NCBI RefSeq assembly: GCF_023516215.1
Contig: NZ_CP097349.1
Span: forward strand, 1,922,001-1,986,000
DNA length: 64,000 bases
Source: Cytobacillus pseudoceanisediminis
Lineage (GTDB): Bacteria; Bacillota; Bacilli; Bacillales; Cytobacillaceae
Reading direction: 5' to 3'
Below are positions 1 through 9,595 of this stretch, one piece after another. Both the position numbers and the translations under genes were made by a program. A model generated the notes under the pieces. The model was given only the letters and a program-made list of their open reading frames with translations. It searched no databases and was not told the DNA's origin. The first letter of the stretch is position 1. Each line of letters starts with the position of its first letter.

Positions 1-348
1 CCATCTGCTTTGGTGCCGTTCCTATCGGCTATATTTGCACAAACGAATTTGATGAGCACGGAAAAATATCTGATCAGCAGCTTTCTTCTTATACACAATT
101 TGGTCAACACGTAGGAAAAACCCTTGAAAAAACGGAAGGAAATGGAGATGCCCGGCTATTAAGCAGAAGAGAAATGGAGGTCATGAAAAGGATTTCCTGG
201 GTGGGAAAGCATCAAAGAAATGGCTGACTCCATGTTTATCAGTCAAGTCACCATCAACCAGTATATTAAAACAGCTATTAGGAAACTGGGAGCTCAAAAC
301 CGGACACAGGCAATTGCGGAGATGTTTCGACGAGGGATGATTTCGTAA
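1..348 (+). pseudogene. LuxR-family transcriptional regulator, C-terminal part, frame broken
   Basis: Only the 3' end of this gene lies in the window; its start is off the left edge. The first frame (codons from base 3) reads a GAF/PAS-like tail (AVPIGYICTNEFDEHGKIS) and then the beginning of a LuxR helix-turn-helix (LLSRREMEVMKRIS) before TGA at 225-227. The rest of the HTH (IKEMADSMFISQVTINQYIK, then RKLGAQNRTQAIAEMFRRGM) continues in another frame to TAA at 346-348. A one-base error near 197-206 (GGGTGGGA) explains the break. In this family the C-terminal HTH binds DNA and the upstream domain senses a signal; which genes it controls cannot be seen. Confidence 0.75.
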
Positions 349-360
349 TTAGCACACCAA

Positions 361-394
361 AAAGGCCCTTTTCTTAAAGAGAGGGCCTTTTTTT
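361..394. terminator. Bidirectional rho-independent terminator
   Basis: AAAGGCCCT pairs with AGGGCCTTT around a short loop, with an A-run on the left and a T-run on the right. It lies between the converging LuxR-type gene and the desulfidase-like gene and can serve both. Confidence 0.85.
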
Positions 395-398
395 CAGT

Positions 399-1673
399 TT
401 ATTTCTCCATCATCAATTTTAAAATCAGCTCATCCGTATGACGGGTTCCTTCATTCCCTAATTTACAAAAACTCTCGATGCTCTTTTCAACGTCATCGTG
501 AATAAATCCATCGGTTGATTTGATTTCCTGATCGTTGAGCGCAAGGAGGGCAGACTGCACAGCTACATTGGAGCAGGTAGATACTTTCATGGCACAGCCG
601 GCTTTTGCTCCGTCACAGATCATTCCGGAAACATTCCCAATTGTGTTTTGTATGGCTGCTTTAATTTGCTGAAGCTCTCCATCCAGCAAATATACGATGG
701 CTCCACTTGCCCCCATTCCTGCAGCTGTTACACCGCATAATGCTGAAAGCCGGCCAAATTTAGATTTAATATGAATGGTTATCAGATGACTGAGTGCCAC
801 TGCCCTAATCATTTTTTCCTCAGAAACCTTTAGTCTTTCTGCAGCAGCAACAACTGGAAGTGTGACTGCGATTCCCTGGTTGCCGCTTCCGGTATTTGCC
901 ATGACAGGCAGAGTGGAGCCTGCCATTCTCGCATCTGATCCAGCTGCTGCCAAAGACATTGCTGCAGTGGCAATATCATCAGACAAGATGCCCATTTTCA
1001 CATTTTTCTTTATCGTTTTCCCTACCTTTAAGCCATATTCGCCTGAAAGGCCTTCCATTCCAATGACCCGATTGAGCTCGATACTCTTTTTGACAAGTGA
1101 TAAGGAACTGATTTCAGCATTAAGCACCCATTCATATATCTCATCAATAGAAAGTGCAATTAATTCATCTTCTTCCGATTGAATTCCTATATTTTCACAT
1201 CCGCCCTGGTAGATAGCCTTGCCATCAACCTCTATTAAAGTAATATTGCTGTGGTTATCAGAGATTACCACTCTGGCAGTCTGCATATCTGTTTTTAATT
1301 CTGCTTCGATAAACAGCCTTTTTGGCGTCTCCGCCTGAAGGGAAATTACTTTTCCTTCTTCAATAAGTTTCAGCGCCAAAAGTTCATCTTCTGGCCCCAC
1401 TCCCTCTAATACTTCCAGCTTTCTTGCAGGGTCCCCTGCCACAGCGCCGATTGCCGCTGCGAAATCAAGACCATAGGAACTCATGCCGGGTATTCCTACT
1501 GACTTAGCATTTTTAATAATATTTCCGCTCGCTTTTAAGCAAAGCTCTTTTATTTCCCCTTTTGCATGGCTCTTTGCAGTGGCTGCTGCAAGTGCAATCG
1601 CAACAGGTTCCGTACATCCAAGGGCAACCACTAATTCTTTTTCCAGAATTCTTAAGATCTTGTGCTTCTCCAT
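399..1673 (-). CDS. L-cysteine desulfidase / UPF0597 (YhaM-CyuA) family protein
   Basis: 424 residues, the usual length of the UPF0597 family, which is related to the catalytic part of iron-sulfur L-serine dehydratase. Characterised members (archaeal CdsB, enteric CyuA/YhaM) degrade L-cysteine to pyruvate, ammonia and sulfide using a [4Fe-4S] cluster. Visible markers are the N-terminal ALGCTEPVAIALA with its cysteine, the GSGNQGIAVTLPVVA glycine-rich loop near residue 265, and the C-terminal cysteine cluster MICDGAKAGCAMKVSTCSN near residue 355. ATG at 1673 follows an AGGGGT ribosome site. It is a cytoplasmic, monocistronic-looking gene. A serine dehydratase activity cannot be excluded; the substrate is inferred from family only. 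Confidence 0.85.
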   Translation of the reverse strand: MEKHKILRILEKELVVALGCTEPVAIALAAATAKSHAKGEIKELCLKASGNIIKNAKSVGIPGMSSYGLDFAAAIGAVAGDPARKLEVLEGVGPEDELLALKLIEEGKVISLQAETPKRLFIEAELKTDMQTARVVISDNHSNITLIEVDGKAIYQGGCENIGIQSEEDELIALSIDEIYEWVLNAEISSLSLVKKSIELNRVIGMEGLSGEYGLKVGKTIKKNVKMGILSDDIATAAMSLAAAGSDARMAGSTLPVMANTGSGNQGIAVTLPVVAAAERLKVSEEKMIRAVALSHLITIHIKSKFGRLSALCGVTAAGMGASGAIVYLLDGELQQIKAAIQNTIGNVSGMICDGAKAGCAMKVSTCSNVAVQSALLALNDQEIKSTDGFIHDDVEKSIESFCKLGNEGTRHTDELILKLMMEK

Positions 1674-1812
1674 TTTTCATACCCCTAATTGTTTAAAGTA
1701 AAAGAATAAACTTTAACTATTATAATCCAAATAGTTAAAAATTAAGAGAGGCAATATTTCCTTCCACGCTAAAACTCTTAGGAATCAGAAAAATAGGAGC
1801 AGCTCTGTCTGT

Positions 1813-2160
1813 TTAATCTTTGCTGAATAATGCACTGAGATTCTTCAACGTATATAATCTTCCAGTCACCATAAACAGGCTGTTATAGTTTCTATGTACA
1901 TATTCATCTATAATGGTGAGCCCTTTTACAAACCGGTCCACCAAATAATTTGTATACTTTGGGTCCCAGACAAAGCGATTGATTCTGAACAGCTCATCTG
2001 CGAGGATATGAAACTTAAAGTCTGCAGCAATCAATTTGATTTGATGTATTTTGTCAGTGTCCATATAAAAGATATTTCTTTCAAGATTTTTATCGAGAAA
2101 GTCAAGAAAGTCCTTAATATTTTCAGCGAGCAGGTTAGCCTTTTCCATCTCAAATAGCAT
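1813..2160 (-). CDS. Hypothetical 115-residue protein
   Basis: A small soluble protein with no signal peptide, membrane segment or motif I recognise. It is acidic to neutral, rich in Asp, Lys, Phe and Leu, and probably mostly helical (for example LLAENIKDFLDFLDKNLERN near the N-terminus). ATG at 2160 is preceded by GGAGATGTTGAT, a good ribosome site, which supports real translation. It stands alone between the desulfidase-like gene and the ABC importer, all on the same strand. No function is offered. Confidence 0.6.
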   Translation of the reverse strand: MLFEMEKANLLAENIKDFLDFLDKNLERNIFYMDTDKIHQIKLIAADFKFHILADELFRINRFVWDPKYTNYLVDRFVKGLTIIDEYVHRNYNSLFMVTGRLYTLKNLSALFSKD

Positions 2161-2238
2161 ATCAACATCTCCTTAAGCACAAGTGCGATTAAGAAATGTG
2201 TATGATAGTCGGGCATAATTTAAAACAGTTCACCATGC

Positions 2239-2270
2239 AAAAACCGCCTGGATTCTCCCCAGACGGTTTT
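2239..2270 (-). terminator. Terminator of the OpuC/EgtU-type operon
   Basis: AAAACCGCCTGG pairs with CCAGACGGTTTT with one internal mismatch. It lies just past the stop codon of the permease-binding protein gene and gives a U-rich 3' end on the minus strand. Confidence 0.75.
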
Positions 2271-2276
2271 CGAGTA

Positions 2277-3794
2277 CTACTTCAGAAGCCCCTCCTTTTC
2301 CAAATACTCCCGGGCAGTTTCTTCTGCACTTGCCCCTTCCACATTGACTTTATAATTCATTTCACGCATTTCATCGTCGCTAATTTTACCCCTCAATTTG
2401 TTCAAGGCTCTAACCAATTCGGGGTGTTCCTCGACTGTTTCAGCTCTTAGCAATGGTGCACCCTGATACGGAGGGAACAGATTCTTGTCATCCTCCAGGA
2501 CAGTGAGGTTATATCTTGCTATTTCACTATCTGTTGAATAAGCATCCACTAGGTTGATTTCGCCTTTTTCGATTGCTCCATAGCGTAGCTTAGGCTCCAT
2601 GGTTAAAACAGTTGGAAATTCCACGCCATATAGCTCCTGGATTCCACGATAACCATCTTCCCGATCCGAAAATTCAAGGGTGAAGCCAGCTTTTATGTTT
2701 TTCTCGACAGCTTTTAGATCTGAAATAGATTGCAGGCCAAATTCCTCGGCCAATTGCTTAGGAACTGCCAAAGCATAGGTATTATTGTATGCCATCGGTT
2801 CTAACAGCTCCATGTCGTATTGTTCTTTCATTCCTTTTCTCGCCTGCTCATAAACCTCTCCACTGTCGGTGCTTACCGCTGTCTCTTTTAAAAATTCAGC
2901 AATGGCCGTACCGGTAAACTCAGGATACGCATCGATGCTGCCTGATTTCAGCGCATTGAAGACAAACGACGTTTTTCCTAATCCTGGCTGTAACTCAACG
3001 TTAAGGTCGGTTTCATTTTCAATCAGTAATTTGTACATATTGATAAGGATTTCCGGTTCTGAACCAAGCTTCCCGCCAATGACAAGATTCTCTTCTGATT
3101 TATTTGTCACTAAAGGGATGGCCATAACCAGTATCATCGCACAAATAAATATCCCCAGCGCTGTGAGCGATCTTTTAAATGACATATGCTCGAAGCGGCG
3201 CAGCAGCATGTCAAAAAGGATTGCCAATATGGCTGCAGGTATGGCCCCAAGAACGATCAGTGCCGTATTATTCCGGTCGATTCCAAGGAGGATCAGTTCT
3301 CCCAGTCCTCCTGCCCCAATTAATGCTGCAAGTGTAGCCGTTCCAACAATTAAAACCATAGCTGTCCGGATTCCGGCCATTATCACCGGCATGGCGAGAG
3401 GAAGCTCTACCTTCAAGAGCCTTTTCCGCCTGTTCATTCCCATTGCCCTTGCCGCTTCGATAATGGAATCATCCACTTCCTTTATGCCTGTATATGTATT
3501 TCTTAGTATGGGCAGAAGTGCATATACGACTAGTGCGATAATTGCCGGAACTTTCCCAATGCCGAATAAGGGAATTAAAAGACCAAGCAAAGCTAAAGAG
3601 GGCACAGTCTGCAATACTGCCGTCACTCCAATGATCCCTTCTGCTATTTTTTGTTTGTTAGCCAGATAAATTCCAAGCGGGATCGCAATCAGGACTGCGA
3701 AAAACAAAGCAATAAGCGAAATCTGTATATGTTCAATAAGTACACTTAATAATTGCCCTTTCCTTTCATTAAAAACAGAGCTGAAGGTGTTCAT
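2277..3794 (-). CDS. ABC importer, fused permease and substrate-binding protein (OpuCB-CC / EgtU type)
   Basis: 505 residues. Residues 1-215 form the membrane permease with about six helices and the coupling motif [20 protein letters not shown]. After a seventh hydrophobic segment ([18 protein letters not shown]) residues 230-505 form an extracytoplasmic OpuAC-like binding domain ([46 protein letters not shown]). In the OpuB/OpuC family such proteins import glycine betaine, choline or carnitine; fused forms include Listeria BilE and the ergothioneine importer EgtU. I cannot choose the ligand from sequence. It overlaps the ATPase reading frame by four bases (ATGA), so the two are translationally coupled. 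Confidence 0.88.
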   Translation of the reverse strand: MNTFSSVFNERKGQLLSVLIEHIQISLIALFFAVLIAIPLGIYLANKQKIAEGIIGVTAVLQTVPSLALLGLLIPLFGIGKVPAIIALVVYALLPILRNTYTGIKEVDDSIIEAARAMGMNRRKRLLKVELPLAMPVIMAGIRTAMVLIVGTATLAALIGAGGLGELILLGIDRNNTALIVLGAIPAAILAILFDMLLRRFEHMSFKRSLTALGIFICAMILVMAIPLVTNKSEENLVIGGKLGSEPEILINMYKLLIENETDLNVELQPGLGKTSFVFNALKSGSIDAYPEFTGTAIAEFLKETAVSTDSGEVYEQARKGMKEQYDMELLEPMAYNNTYALAVPKQLAEEFGLQSISDLKAVEKNIKAGFTLEFSDREDGYRGIQELYGVEFPTVLTMEPKLRYGAIEKGEINLVDAYSTDSEIARYNLTVLEDDKNLFPPYQGAPLLRAETVEEHPELVRALNKLRGKISDDEMREMNYKVNVEGASAEETAREYLEKEGLLK

Positions 3795-4743
3795 GACCTC
3801 ACCTCTTTCTTCATGCTGCCAGCCAGCTTACGAATAACGGCCTGCCTGTTAACCATTCCAATGATGTTTCCGCCCTCTTCCACAGCAAGTTCATCTTGAG
3901 CTGCCAATAAGTTAAGAGTTTCTTCCAGTGAAGCCGAGACGGAAATGACTGCCCCGTTCTGTTCGGTTTCTGAAATCGGCTGGAGGATATCTTGAAGGCT
4001 GAATCCCCCCATGTAAGGACCCCGCTCTTCCCCGACAAACTGCCGGACAAAGTCATCCTCCGGGTTAGCAAGAAGCTCCTCTGGAGTGCCAACTTGCACG
4101 ATTTTCCCGTCCTTCATGACACAAATGCGGTCACCAAGCTTTAAAGCTTCCTTCATGTCATGTGTGACAAAGACGATTGTCTTCTCTATTTTTTCTGGAG
4201 ATGGATTAGGTCGTCCTGAAGCTTTTCCCTGCTTATGGGATCCAGCGCACTAAAAGGCTCGTCCATCAGGATGATAGGCGGATTGGCGGCCAGGGCTCTT
4301 GTTACTCCGACTCTTTGCTGCTGTCCCCCTGAGAGTTCATGTGGCCTTCTGCTGCGGTAGATGTCAGGCTCCAATCCGACCATTCCCAATAATTCATCAA
4401 TCCGTTCTTGGATTTTTCCCTGTTCCCAGTTCTTTAGCTCGGGTACTATTGCGATGTTCTCCGCAATTGTCATGTGAGGAAAAAGGGCAATTTGCTGGAG
4501 GACATAGCCGATATCCCAGCGGAGCTCATGAATGTCATAGTCACTTATCCGTTTGCCTTTAATGGATATCGTTCCTGATGTCAAAGGAATCAGTCTATTA
4601 ATCATCTTCAGAACGGTTGTTTTTCCAGAACCGCTCGGACCGATAATAACGAAGAACTCGCCTTCTTTTATATGTAAATTAATTGAATCAACAGCCTTGG
4701 TTCCATTCCCATACTGTTTTGACACATTGTCAAATCGAATCAT
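3791..4743 (-). pseudogene. ABC importer ATPase, OpuCA type, with CBS domain; frame broken
   Basis: The first part, residues 1-185, has Walker A (GPSGSGKTT), the signature LSGGQQQRVGVTRALA, Walker B (IILMDEP) and the D-loop, then stops at 4186. The H-loop ([10 protein letters not shown]) and a C-terminal regulatory region with a CBS-like segment ([20 protein letters not shown]) continue in the next frame to 3791. The minus strand reads CAG-AAAAAA-TAG at 4186-4197; one more A in the T6 run at 4189-4194 restores [15 protein letters not shown] and a protein of about 317 residues, normal for OpuCA. ATG 4743 has a GAGGGGTGG ribosome site. As printed the transporter would lack an intact ATPase; a base-calling error is the simpler reading. 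Confidence 0.88.
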
Positions 4744-4880
4744 TGCTCCACCCCTCTAATAAGTTCACATCTGGATTGTTCCCTAAATATTTTACGGAAA
4801 AACAGCCGTGCAGAAGTTTTCTTTTTACCGTTATACCATCATACAGATAGATAGGTTATTTTTCCATTATGGGGTTCTAT

Positions 4881-4915
4881 AAAAAAGGACAGCCTCCATC
4901 AAATAGAGGCTGCCT
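4881..4915 (-). terminator. Rho-independent terminator
   Basis: CAGCCTC (4890-4896) pairs with GAGGCTG (4906-4912) and is followed on the minus strand by CCTTTTTT. It closes the small gene that ends at 4923. Confidence 0.8.
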
Positions 4916-4922
4916 GTTATTA

Positions 4923-5218
4923 TTATGCCGGAGACCTGTTCAGTTTCTTAAAGAGATCCGGAAAGTCGTTTCTGATTGTTTCGCGGATATCTCCAAATGC
5001 AAGATGGCGAATGGGATATGCTTTTACTTTTTTAGGGTGGAGTGCGGGTTTCCTTTAAAGACATTAACTGTCTCTTCTAAAAATCTTTCCTGCTGAAACA
5101 GATGATTGTTTCGATTTTCAAAGATTTTGTTTTCTGTTTGCTCGTAAATAATATAATAGTCTTCGATGATTTCACCACGGAACATTTCCTGCGTCTCGAT
5201 TACTTCGTATACTTTCAT
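4923..5218 (-). CDS. Hypothetical protein of about 98 residues; frame break near its middle
   Basis: ATG at 5218 (MKVYEVIETQEMFRGEIIED) lies ten bases after AAGGAG; a TTG at 5227 is an alternative but sits too close to that site. The uninterrupted frame stops at 5024 after HSTLKK. Adding one A to the run complementary to T6 at 5028-5033 continues the protein as KVKAYPIRHLAFGDIRETIR and ends at TAA 4923-4925, directly before a terminator. This repaired form explains the terminator position better than the short form. It has no membrane segment. The family is unknown to me. Confidence 0.6.
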
Positions 5219-5279
5219 CGGTATCAATCTCCTTAATAAAATTAATTTGCTCTTTTCTAAAGATAGGAAATTTTATAAG

Positions 5280-5392
5280 GCTGTCCGCTGATTTCCGCTA
5301 CGGACACATGCTTTCCGCAGGGAGGAACGGGAGCCTCCTCGGTTTTGCAGGAGTCAAGTTTCCTCCGCTTTAATCAACTCAGCTGATAAACT
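5280..5392. repeat. Dispersed Bacillaceae intergenic repeat
   Basis: The block contains CTGATTTCCGCTACGGACAC, GCTTTCCGCAGGGAGGAACG, GGGAGCCTCCTCGG and a closing TTTCCTCCGCTTTAATCAAC. I recognise this wording as a degenerate copy of an intergenic repeat common in Bacillus-type genomes (starting near TGATTTCCGCT and ending TCCGCT..AATCAAC, with GC-rich internal inverted repeats). It codes for nothing visible. The remaining 5393-5549 stretch shows no gene or clear signal. Confidence 0.6.
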
Positions 5393-5549
5393 TAGTTATC
5401 CGCTTAGAAACATAGAACCTTAAGAAAACAGCCATTAATTCAGAGTGACGAAAGTGATAAAATAATTCCCATTGGCAAAACCAGCATCCTGATACTTTGG
5501 ATACTATGATTTACTTCGCTTGAACATGCCTCCGCATGCAAATTTCAGT

Positions 5550-6755
5550 CTATTGGCTTATCGTCTCGCTCTGCAGGATTTCGATCCGGGCAGCACCGGT
5601 TTTCTGGGCGGCTTTTACTACGGCATCCCTTACGGCCGGAACAACTCGGCTGTCGAGCGGTCCTGGTATTACATAATCCGGTGATAAGTCTGTAGCGTCG
5701 ATTAATCCGGCGATGGCCTCAACAGCTGCCATCTTCATTTCTTCATTAATTTCAGTAGCCCTGACGTCCAAAGCCCCTCTGAAAATCCCCGGGAATGCGA
5801 GGACATTATTCACCTGGTTAGGCAAGTCAGAGCGTCCTGTTCCTACCACTTTGGCTCCTGCCTCCTTTGCCTCTTCCGGCATGATTTCTGGAACCGGATT
5901 TGCCATGGCGAAAATAATGGAATCCTGACTCATTGTCTGGACCATTTCCTTTGTTAAGGCTCCTGCAGATGAAACCCCGATAAACACATCAGCGCCGATA
6001 ATAACCTCTTCAAGCGGACCCTGCCGTTTGTCTTGATTGGTGATTTTCGCCACAGACTCTTTGACAGGGTTCATTCGCTCCTGCCTTCCTTCATAAATCG
6101 CTCCCTTTGTATCGCACATGATGATATCTTTTACACCCATATTGAGGAGCAGCTTGATAATCGCGATTCCTGCGGCACCTGCCCCATTGATTACGATTTT
6201 TATTTTTTCCATTTGTTTATCAACAAGCTTTAAAGCATTTTTTAAACCGGCAGCCGTTACGATGGCTGTTCCATGCTGGTCATCATGAAAAACGGGAATG
6301 TTCATTTCCTGCTTAAGGCGTTCTTCAATGTAAAAGCAATTAGGTGCCGCGATATCTTCCAGGTTGATGCCTCCAAAGGAAGGCTGCAGCAGCTTGACTG
6401 TTTTAATGATTTCTTCGGGATCCTTCGTATCAAGGCAAATTGGAACGGCATCAATTCCTGCAAAAGCTTTAAATAGGGCAGCCTTCCCCTCCATGACGGG
6501 CATGGAGGCTTCAGGGCCAATATCGCCAAGCCCCAGCACCGATGTTCCGTCAGAGACAACCGCGATTAAATTGCCTTTTATTGTATAATCATAGACTTTC
6601 TCAGGCTGGTCATGAATTTTCCGGCATGGCTCTGCTACTCCTGGGGAATAGGCTAAGCTTAAATCCTTCATGCTGTTCAGCGGCATTTTCACATCAATTG
6701 ATAACTTCCCTCGAAACTTCTCATGAAGCAATAAAGATTCTTTCTGCAAATCCAT
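5550..6755 (-). CDS. NAD(P)-dependent malic enzyme (YtsJ-type)
   Basis: Converts malate to pyruvate and CO2 with NAD(P) reduction in the cytoplasm. The 401-residue length matches short bacterial malic enzymes such as B. subtilis YtsJ/MalS relatives without the PTA domain. Visible motifs are LAYSPGVAEPC (malic N domain), the catalytic-lysine region (MEGKAALFKAFAGIDAVPI), the metal-site residues of FGGINLEDIAAPNCF, FHDDQHGTAIV, and the Rossmann loop VINGAGAAGIAI. I choose ATG 6755 (MDLQKES) because GGGGAG lies nine bases upstream; the frame is open further upstream but without a ribosome site. It is divergent from a LysR regulator, which may control it. Whether it prefers NAD or NADP is not settled here. 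Confidence 0.9.
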   Translation of the reverse strand: MDLQKESLLLHEKFRGKLSIDVKMPLNSMKDLSLAYSPGVAEPCRKIHDQPEKVYDYTIKGNLIAVVSDGTSVLGLGDIGPEASMPVMEGKAALFKAFAGIDAVPICLDTKDPEEIIKTVKLLQPSFGGINLEDIAAPNCFYIEERLKQEMNIPVFHDDQHGTAIVTAAGLKNALKLVDKQMEKIKIVINGAGAAGIAIIKLLLNMGVKDIIMCDTKGAIYEGRQERMNPVKESVAKITNQDKRQGPLEEVIIGADVFIGVSSAGALTKEMVQTMSQDSIIFAMANPVPEIMPEEAKEAGAKVVGTGRSDLPNQVNNVLAFPGIFRGALDVRATEINEEMKMAAVEAIAGLIDATDLSPDYVIPGPLDSRVVPAVRDAVVKAAQKTGAARIEILQSETISQ

Positions 6756-6896
6756 CTTAACCATCTCCCCAAATTGAATATTGTTAATTTTCAGTATTAT
6801 ATTGTTGTAGATTATTATATAATGAATGATATCCATAAATGAAATACATATAATCTATAAACATTATGCCTTTTGGTTATATGAAGGGGGATCTGT

Positions 6897-7788
6897 TTGG
6901 ATATACGGCATTTGGAATATTTTGCTGAAGTAGCTCAGCACTTAAGTTTCACAAAAGCATCACAGACCCTGCATGTCACCCAGCCATCCATCAGCAAAGC
7001 CATAAAAAACCTCGAAGGCGAACTGGGGGTGCCGCTTTTTTACCGGTCATCGAAGCAGCTTGAATTAACGGATGCGGGAAAAGCGGTGCTGATTAATGCA
7101 AAGAAAGTGCTGGACGCATTTAAAAACCTGACTTTGGAGTTAACAGATGTGACGGAGCTGAAGAGCGGTGAAATCAAAATTGGCATCCCTCCTATTGTAG
7201 GTGCCGCTTTTTTCGCAGCTCATCAGCCAGTATAAAGAAAAATTCCCATTGATTGAAATTAAATTAACAGAGGTAGGCACAAAGAAAATTAAAAAGGGCG
7301 TAGACGATGGAACATTGGATATTGGCCTTATTTGTACGGTGCCTGCACAAGGCAGCAGCTTTGAAATTATTAATGTTTTAAAGGACCCCTTAATGCTTAT
7401 TGTCCATCGTGAACATCCGCTGGCTTCAAATAGTGAGGTACACTTTTCACAATTGGCGAATGAGCCCTTTATACTCTACCGGAAAGATTTCACCCTTTAC
7501 GACCTGATCATTGAGGAGTGCTCGAAAAGCGGATTTCATCCCAATATTGTCTGTGAAAGCTCACAAAAGGACTTCCTGCTGGGGATGGTTGAAGGAAAAC
7601 TGGGGATCACTATGCTGCCAAGTAAAATCTGTCAGAATATATACAGCCAAGACCTTGTTGTTCTGCCAATCTCTGAATCTGCTATAAATTTGGAGCTGGG
7701 GATGATCTGGAAAAAGGAAAAGTACTTATCGTTTGCGGTTCGGGAGTTTATCGCCTGTTCAGAGAGTTATTTAGAGAATGGACTATGA
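6897..7788 (+). pseudogene. LysR-family transcriptional regulator; frame broken
   Basis: Starts with TTG at 6897 after AAGGGGGATCTG. Residues 1-60 are the winged HTH (DIRHLEYFAEVAQHLSFTKA, VTQPSISKAIKNLEGELGV). The frame ends at 7235, while the effector-binding domain continues from about 7208 in another frame (FSQLISQYKEKFPLIEIKL to 7788). The shift lies in T6 at 7208-7213 (GCC-GCT-TTTTTC); two missing T, or one extra, gives GIPPIVGAAFFSQLISQ or a one-Phe version. Total about 297 residues, normal for LysR. It resembles the CidR/YwbI group. It shares a 141-bp intergenic region with the malic enzyme, the most likely target. Confidence 0.85.
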
Positions 7789-7791
7789 AAG

Positions 7792-7828
7792 AGCCGTCGC
7801 AAAAATGAAAAATGCGACGGCTTTTTAT
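7792..7828 (+). terminator. Rho-independent terminator of the LysR gene
   Basis: AGCCGTCGC pairs with GCGACGGCT, followed by TTTTTATTT. The spacer is A-rich. Confidence 0.88.
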
Positions 7829-7836
7829 TTCTAGTT

Positions 7837-8541
7837 TTATTGTTTGCAAGCCTTTATAAATGCATCAAAAATAGCTAAGGATGGGTGATCGTTCTTTTGT
7901 GTCATGCATTCAGGGTGCCACTGTACCCCTAATACAAAGCTATGCTTGTTACTCTCAAAAGCCTCAATGACTCCATCATTTGCCTCGGCACATACCTCAA
8001 AGTTTTCAGGCATCTTGCGGACAGCCTGATGATGATAGCTGTTTACTTTAAAACTTAGATCACCAGTGGCTCTGTGCAGAAGAGAATTTCTTTTTACATT
8101 TACAAAGTGGGACGCATGCCACCGGGGTGCTTTTTGGGCATGCTGCAAAAGAGGGACGCCCATCTGGAAATAGATGTCTTGATACATATCACCCCCAGCA
8201 GCAATACTGAGGATTTGGCAGCCCCTGCATATGGCTAAAATTGGTTTATCAAGAGCCAGCATTTTTTTAATAATGCTGAGTTCAAACGTGTCTCTTTCAG
8301 GACAGATGCTTCCCAGATTTTGATGGGGTTCTTCACCAAATAGGGTGGGATCGATGTCCCCTCCACCCGTAAGAAGCAGCCCATCCATCTCTCCAGCTAA
8401 TTTTTCAATTTTGCCATCTTCCAGCAGATTAGGCAAAACAATTGGAACGGCCCCTGCGTTTAATAATGAATGGATATTATCCATTGAAACGGAAAGCTGC
8501 TTGTCATCTAAATTCGATGTAACCCCTATAATTGGTTTCAT
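7837..8541 (-). CDS. Gamma-glutamyl-GABA hydrolase family protein (peptidase C26, class I glutamine amidotransferase fold)
   Basis: 234 residues, family length. The nucleophile elbow AICRGCQILS (Cys near residue 105) and the C-terminal VQWHPE (His and Glu of the triad) are present, as is the oxyanion region LLTGGGDIDPTLFGEE. Relatives include PuuD, which hydrolyses gamma-glutamyl-GABA in putrescine catabolism, but no putrescine genes are nearby, so the substrate is open. It is cytoplasmic, with ATG at 8541, and appears monocistronic. Confidence 0.85.
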   Translation of the reverse strand: MKPIIGVTSNLDDKQLSVSMDNIHSLLNAGAVPIVLPNLLEDGKIEKLAGEMDGLLLTGGGDIDPTLFGEEPHQNLGSICPERDTFELSIIKKMLALDKPILAICRGCQILSIAAGGDMYQDIYFQMGVPLLQHAQKAPRWHASHFVNVKRNSLLHRATGDLSFKVNSYHHQAVRKMPENFEVCAEANDGVIEAFESNKHSFVLGVQWHPECMTQKNDHPSLAIFDAFIKACKQ

Positions 8542-8633
8542 TCGGCACCTCTGGCTATATAGTTTAGGAGATTATTCTACAAAACCGGGAGGAAGTCTTA
8601 CCTGCCTGCAATTAAAAAATGGAAAAAACAAAG

Positions 8634-8655
8634 AAAAAAGCTGTCCACCTTTGGA
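8634..8655 (-). terminator. Distal half of the catalase terminator, cut off by the IS
   Basis: On the minus strand this piece reads TCCAAAGGTGGACAGC then TTTTTTC. Its partner GCTGTCC is on the far side of the insertion (complement of 10126-10132). Joined across the IS, with the GGA target duplication counted once, they form GCTGTCC-AAAGGT-GGACAGC plus a U-tract. That is an ordinary terminator about 15 bases past the catalase stop codon. Confidence 0.75.
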
Positions 8656-8693
8656 TGAACTGTGCCCCGATTTACGGACAGTTTAAAAAGCGC

Positions 8694-9545
8694 CTATGCG
8701 GCTAGTAAATGGCCCCGGTATTGCCCCGGGGTCATTTTATTTAAGCCCCATTGATAACGATGCTGGTTATATTCCTCAATCACTCGATCCACTTCTTTTC
8801 TAACATCTCCTAAATTATCTAATGATTTATACTCTGCTAAATCCTTAAAGTGCCCAAAGAAACTTTCCATTGGTGCGTTATCCCAACAGTTTCCCTTTCG
8901 GGACATCGATTGTATTAAGCCAAGTTCTTTTACTTTGCTTTGGAATTGGGGATGGGTATAGTGGAAACCTTGGTCAGAGTGCAGTATGGCTTCTGGATGA
9001 AAATGATCGCCAACAGCTTGTTTTAACTTTTTAAGCGTCTTATATACAATATCCATTTCTAACGAAGTGGATAGATGATAAGCGACAATTTCTTTGGTAG
9101 CTCCATCTTTTACGCAGGATAAGTATGCTTTTTGTCCCTTTCCGAAATAGAGATAAGTAATGTCAGTAAGCAGGACTTTTCCTGGTTCTTCTTGATTAAA
9201 TTCTCGGTTAAGGAGGTTGGGACAAGATCGATGCTCATGGGTTGCCTTAGCCATTTTACGATAAGGATTGGCTTTCCTTACTTTTGTTACAAGATTATAT
9301 TTTGCCATCAGACGCCTAATCTTTTTGTGGTTCATTACCGATGAATAATCATTCTCCATAATCATTTTGATCTGGAGGACACCTACTTTTTCTTTTTTAC
9401 TTATGAATATTTCTCGAATTAACTCTATATCCAATTGATCCTTCTCGTCACGTTGTGCCCGTAATTGTGCTGCCTTCAGCCAATCATAGTAGCCACTTCG
9501 ACTTACGCCTGCCAGTTCACACAGGTAGGAAACAGATTTTTTCAA
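8694..9545 (-). CDS. IS3-family transposase OrfB (DDE catalytic subunit)
   Basis: Carries an HTH_21-like N-terminus (LCELAGVSRSGYYDWL) and an rve integrase core with the DDE triad: D in VLLTDITYLYFG, D in ILHSDQGFHYTHP, and E in SRKGNCWDNAPMESFFGHF. The C-terminus YNQHRYQWGLNKMTPGQYR is typical of IS150-type elements. The same frame runs unbroken upstream (TILTAAEKFSLIEKTIRTYQ) to the slippery run at 9641-9647, so the normal product is probably an OrfAB fusion made by -1 frameshifting rather than a protein starting at 9545. Confidence 0.93.
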   Translation of the reverse strand: MKKSVSYLCELAGVSRSGYYDWLKAAQLRAQRDEKDQLDIELIREIFISKKEKVGVLQIKMIMENDYSSVMNHKKIRRLMAKYNLVTKVRKANPYRKMAKATHEHRSCPNLLNREFNQEEPGKVLLTDITYLYFGKGQKAYLSCVKDGATKEIVAYHLSTSLEMDIVYKTLKKLKQAVGDHFHPEAILHSDQGFHYTHPQFQSKVKELGLIQSMSRKGNCWDNAPMESFFGHFKDLAEYKSLDNLGDVRKEVDRVIEEYNQHRYQWGLNKMTPGQYRGHLLAA

Positions 9546-9595
9546 CTGATATGTTCTGATGGTTTTCTCAATTAAAGAAAACTTCTCAGCTGCCG

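Noticed and set aside
6897..7788. Programmed frameshift in the LysR gene at the T6 run
   Set aside because: The same kind of break occurs in many unrelated genes here, so a sequencing cause is more likely than recoding.
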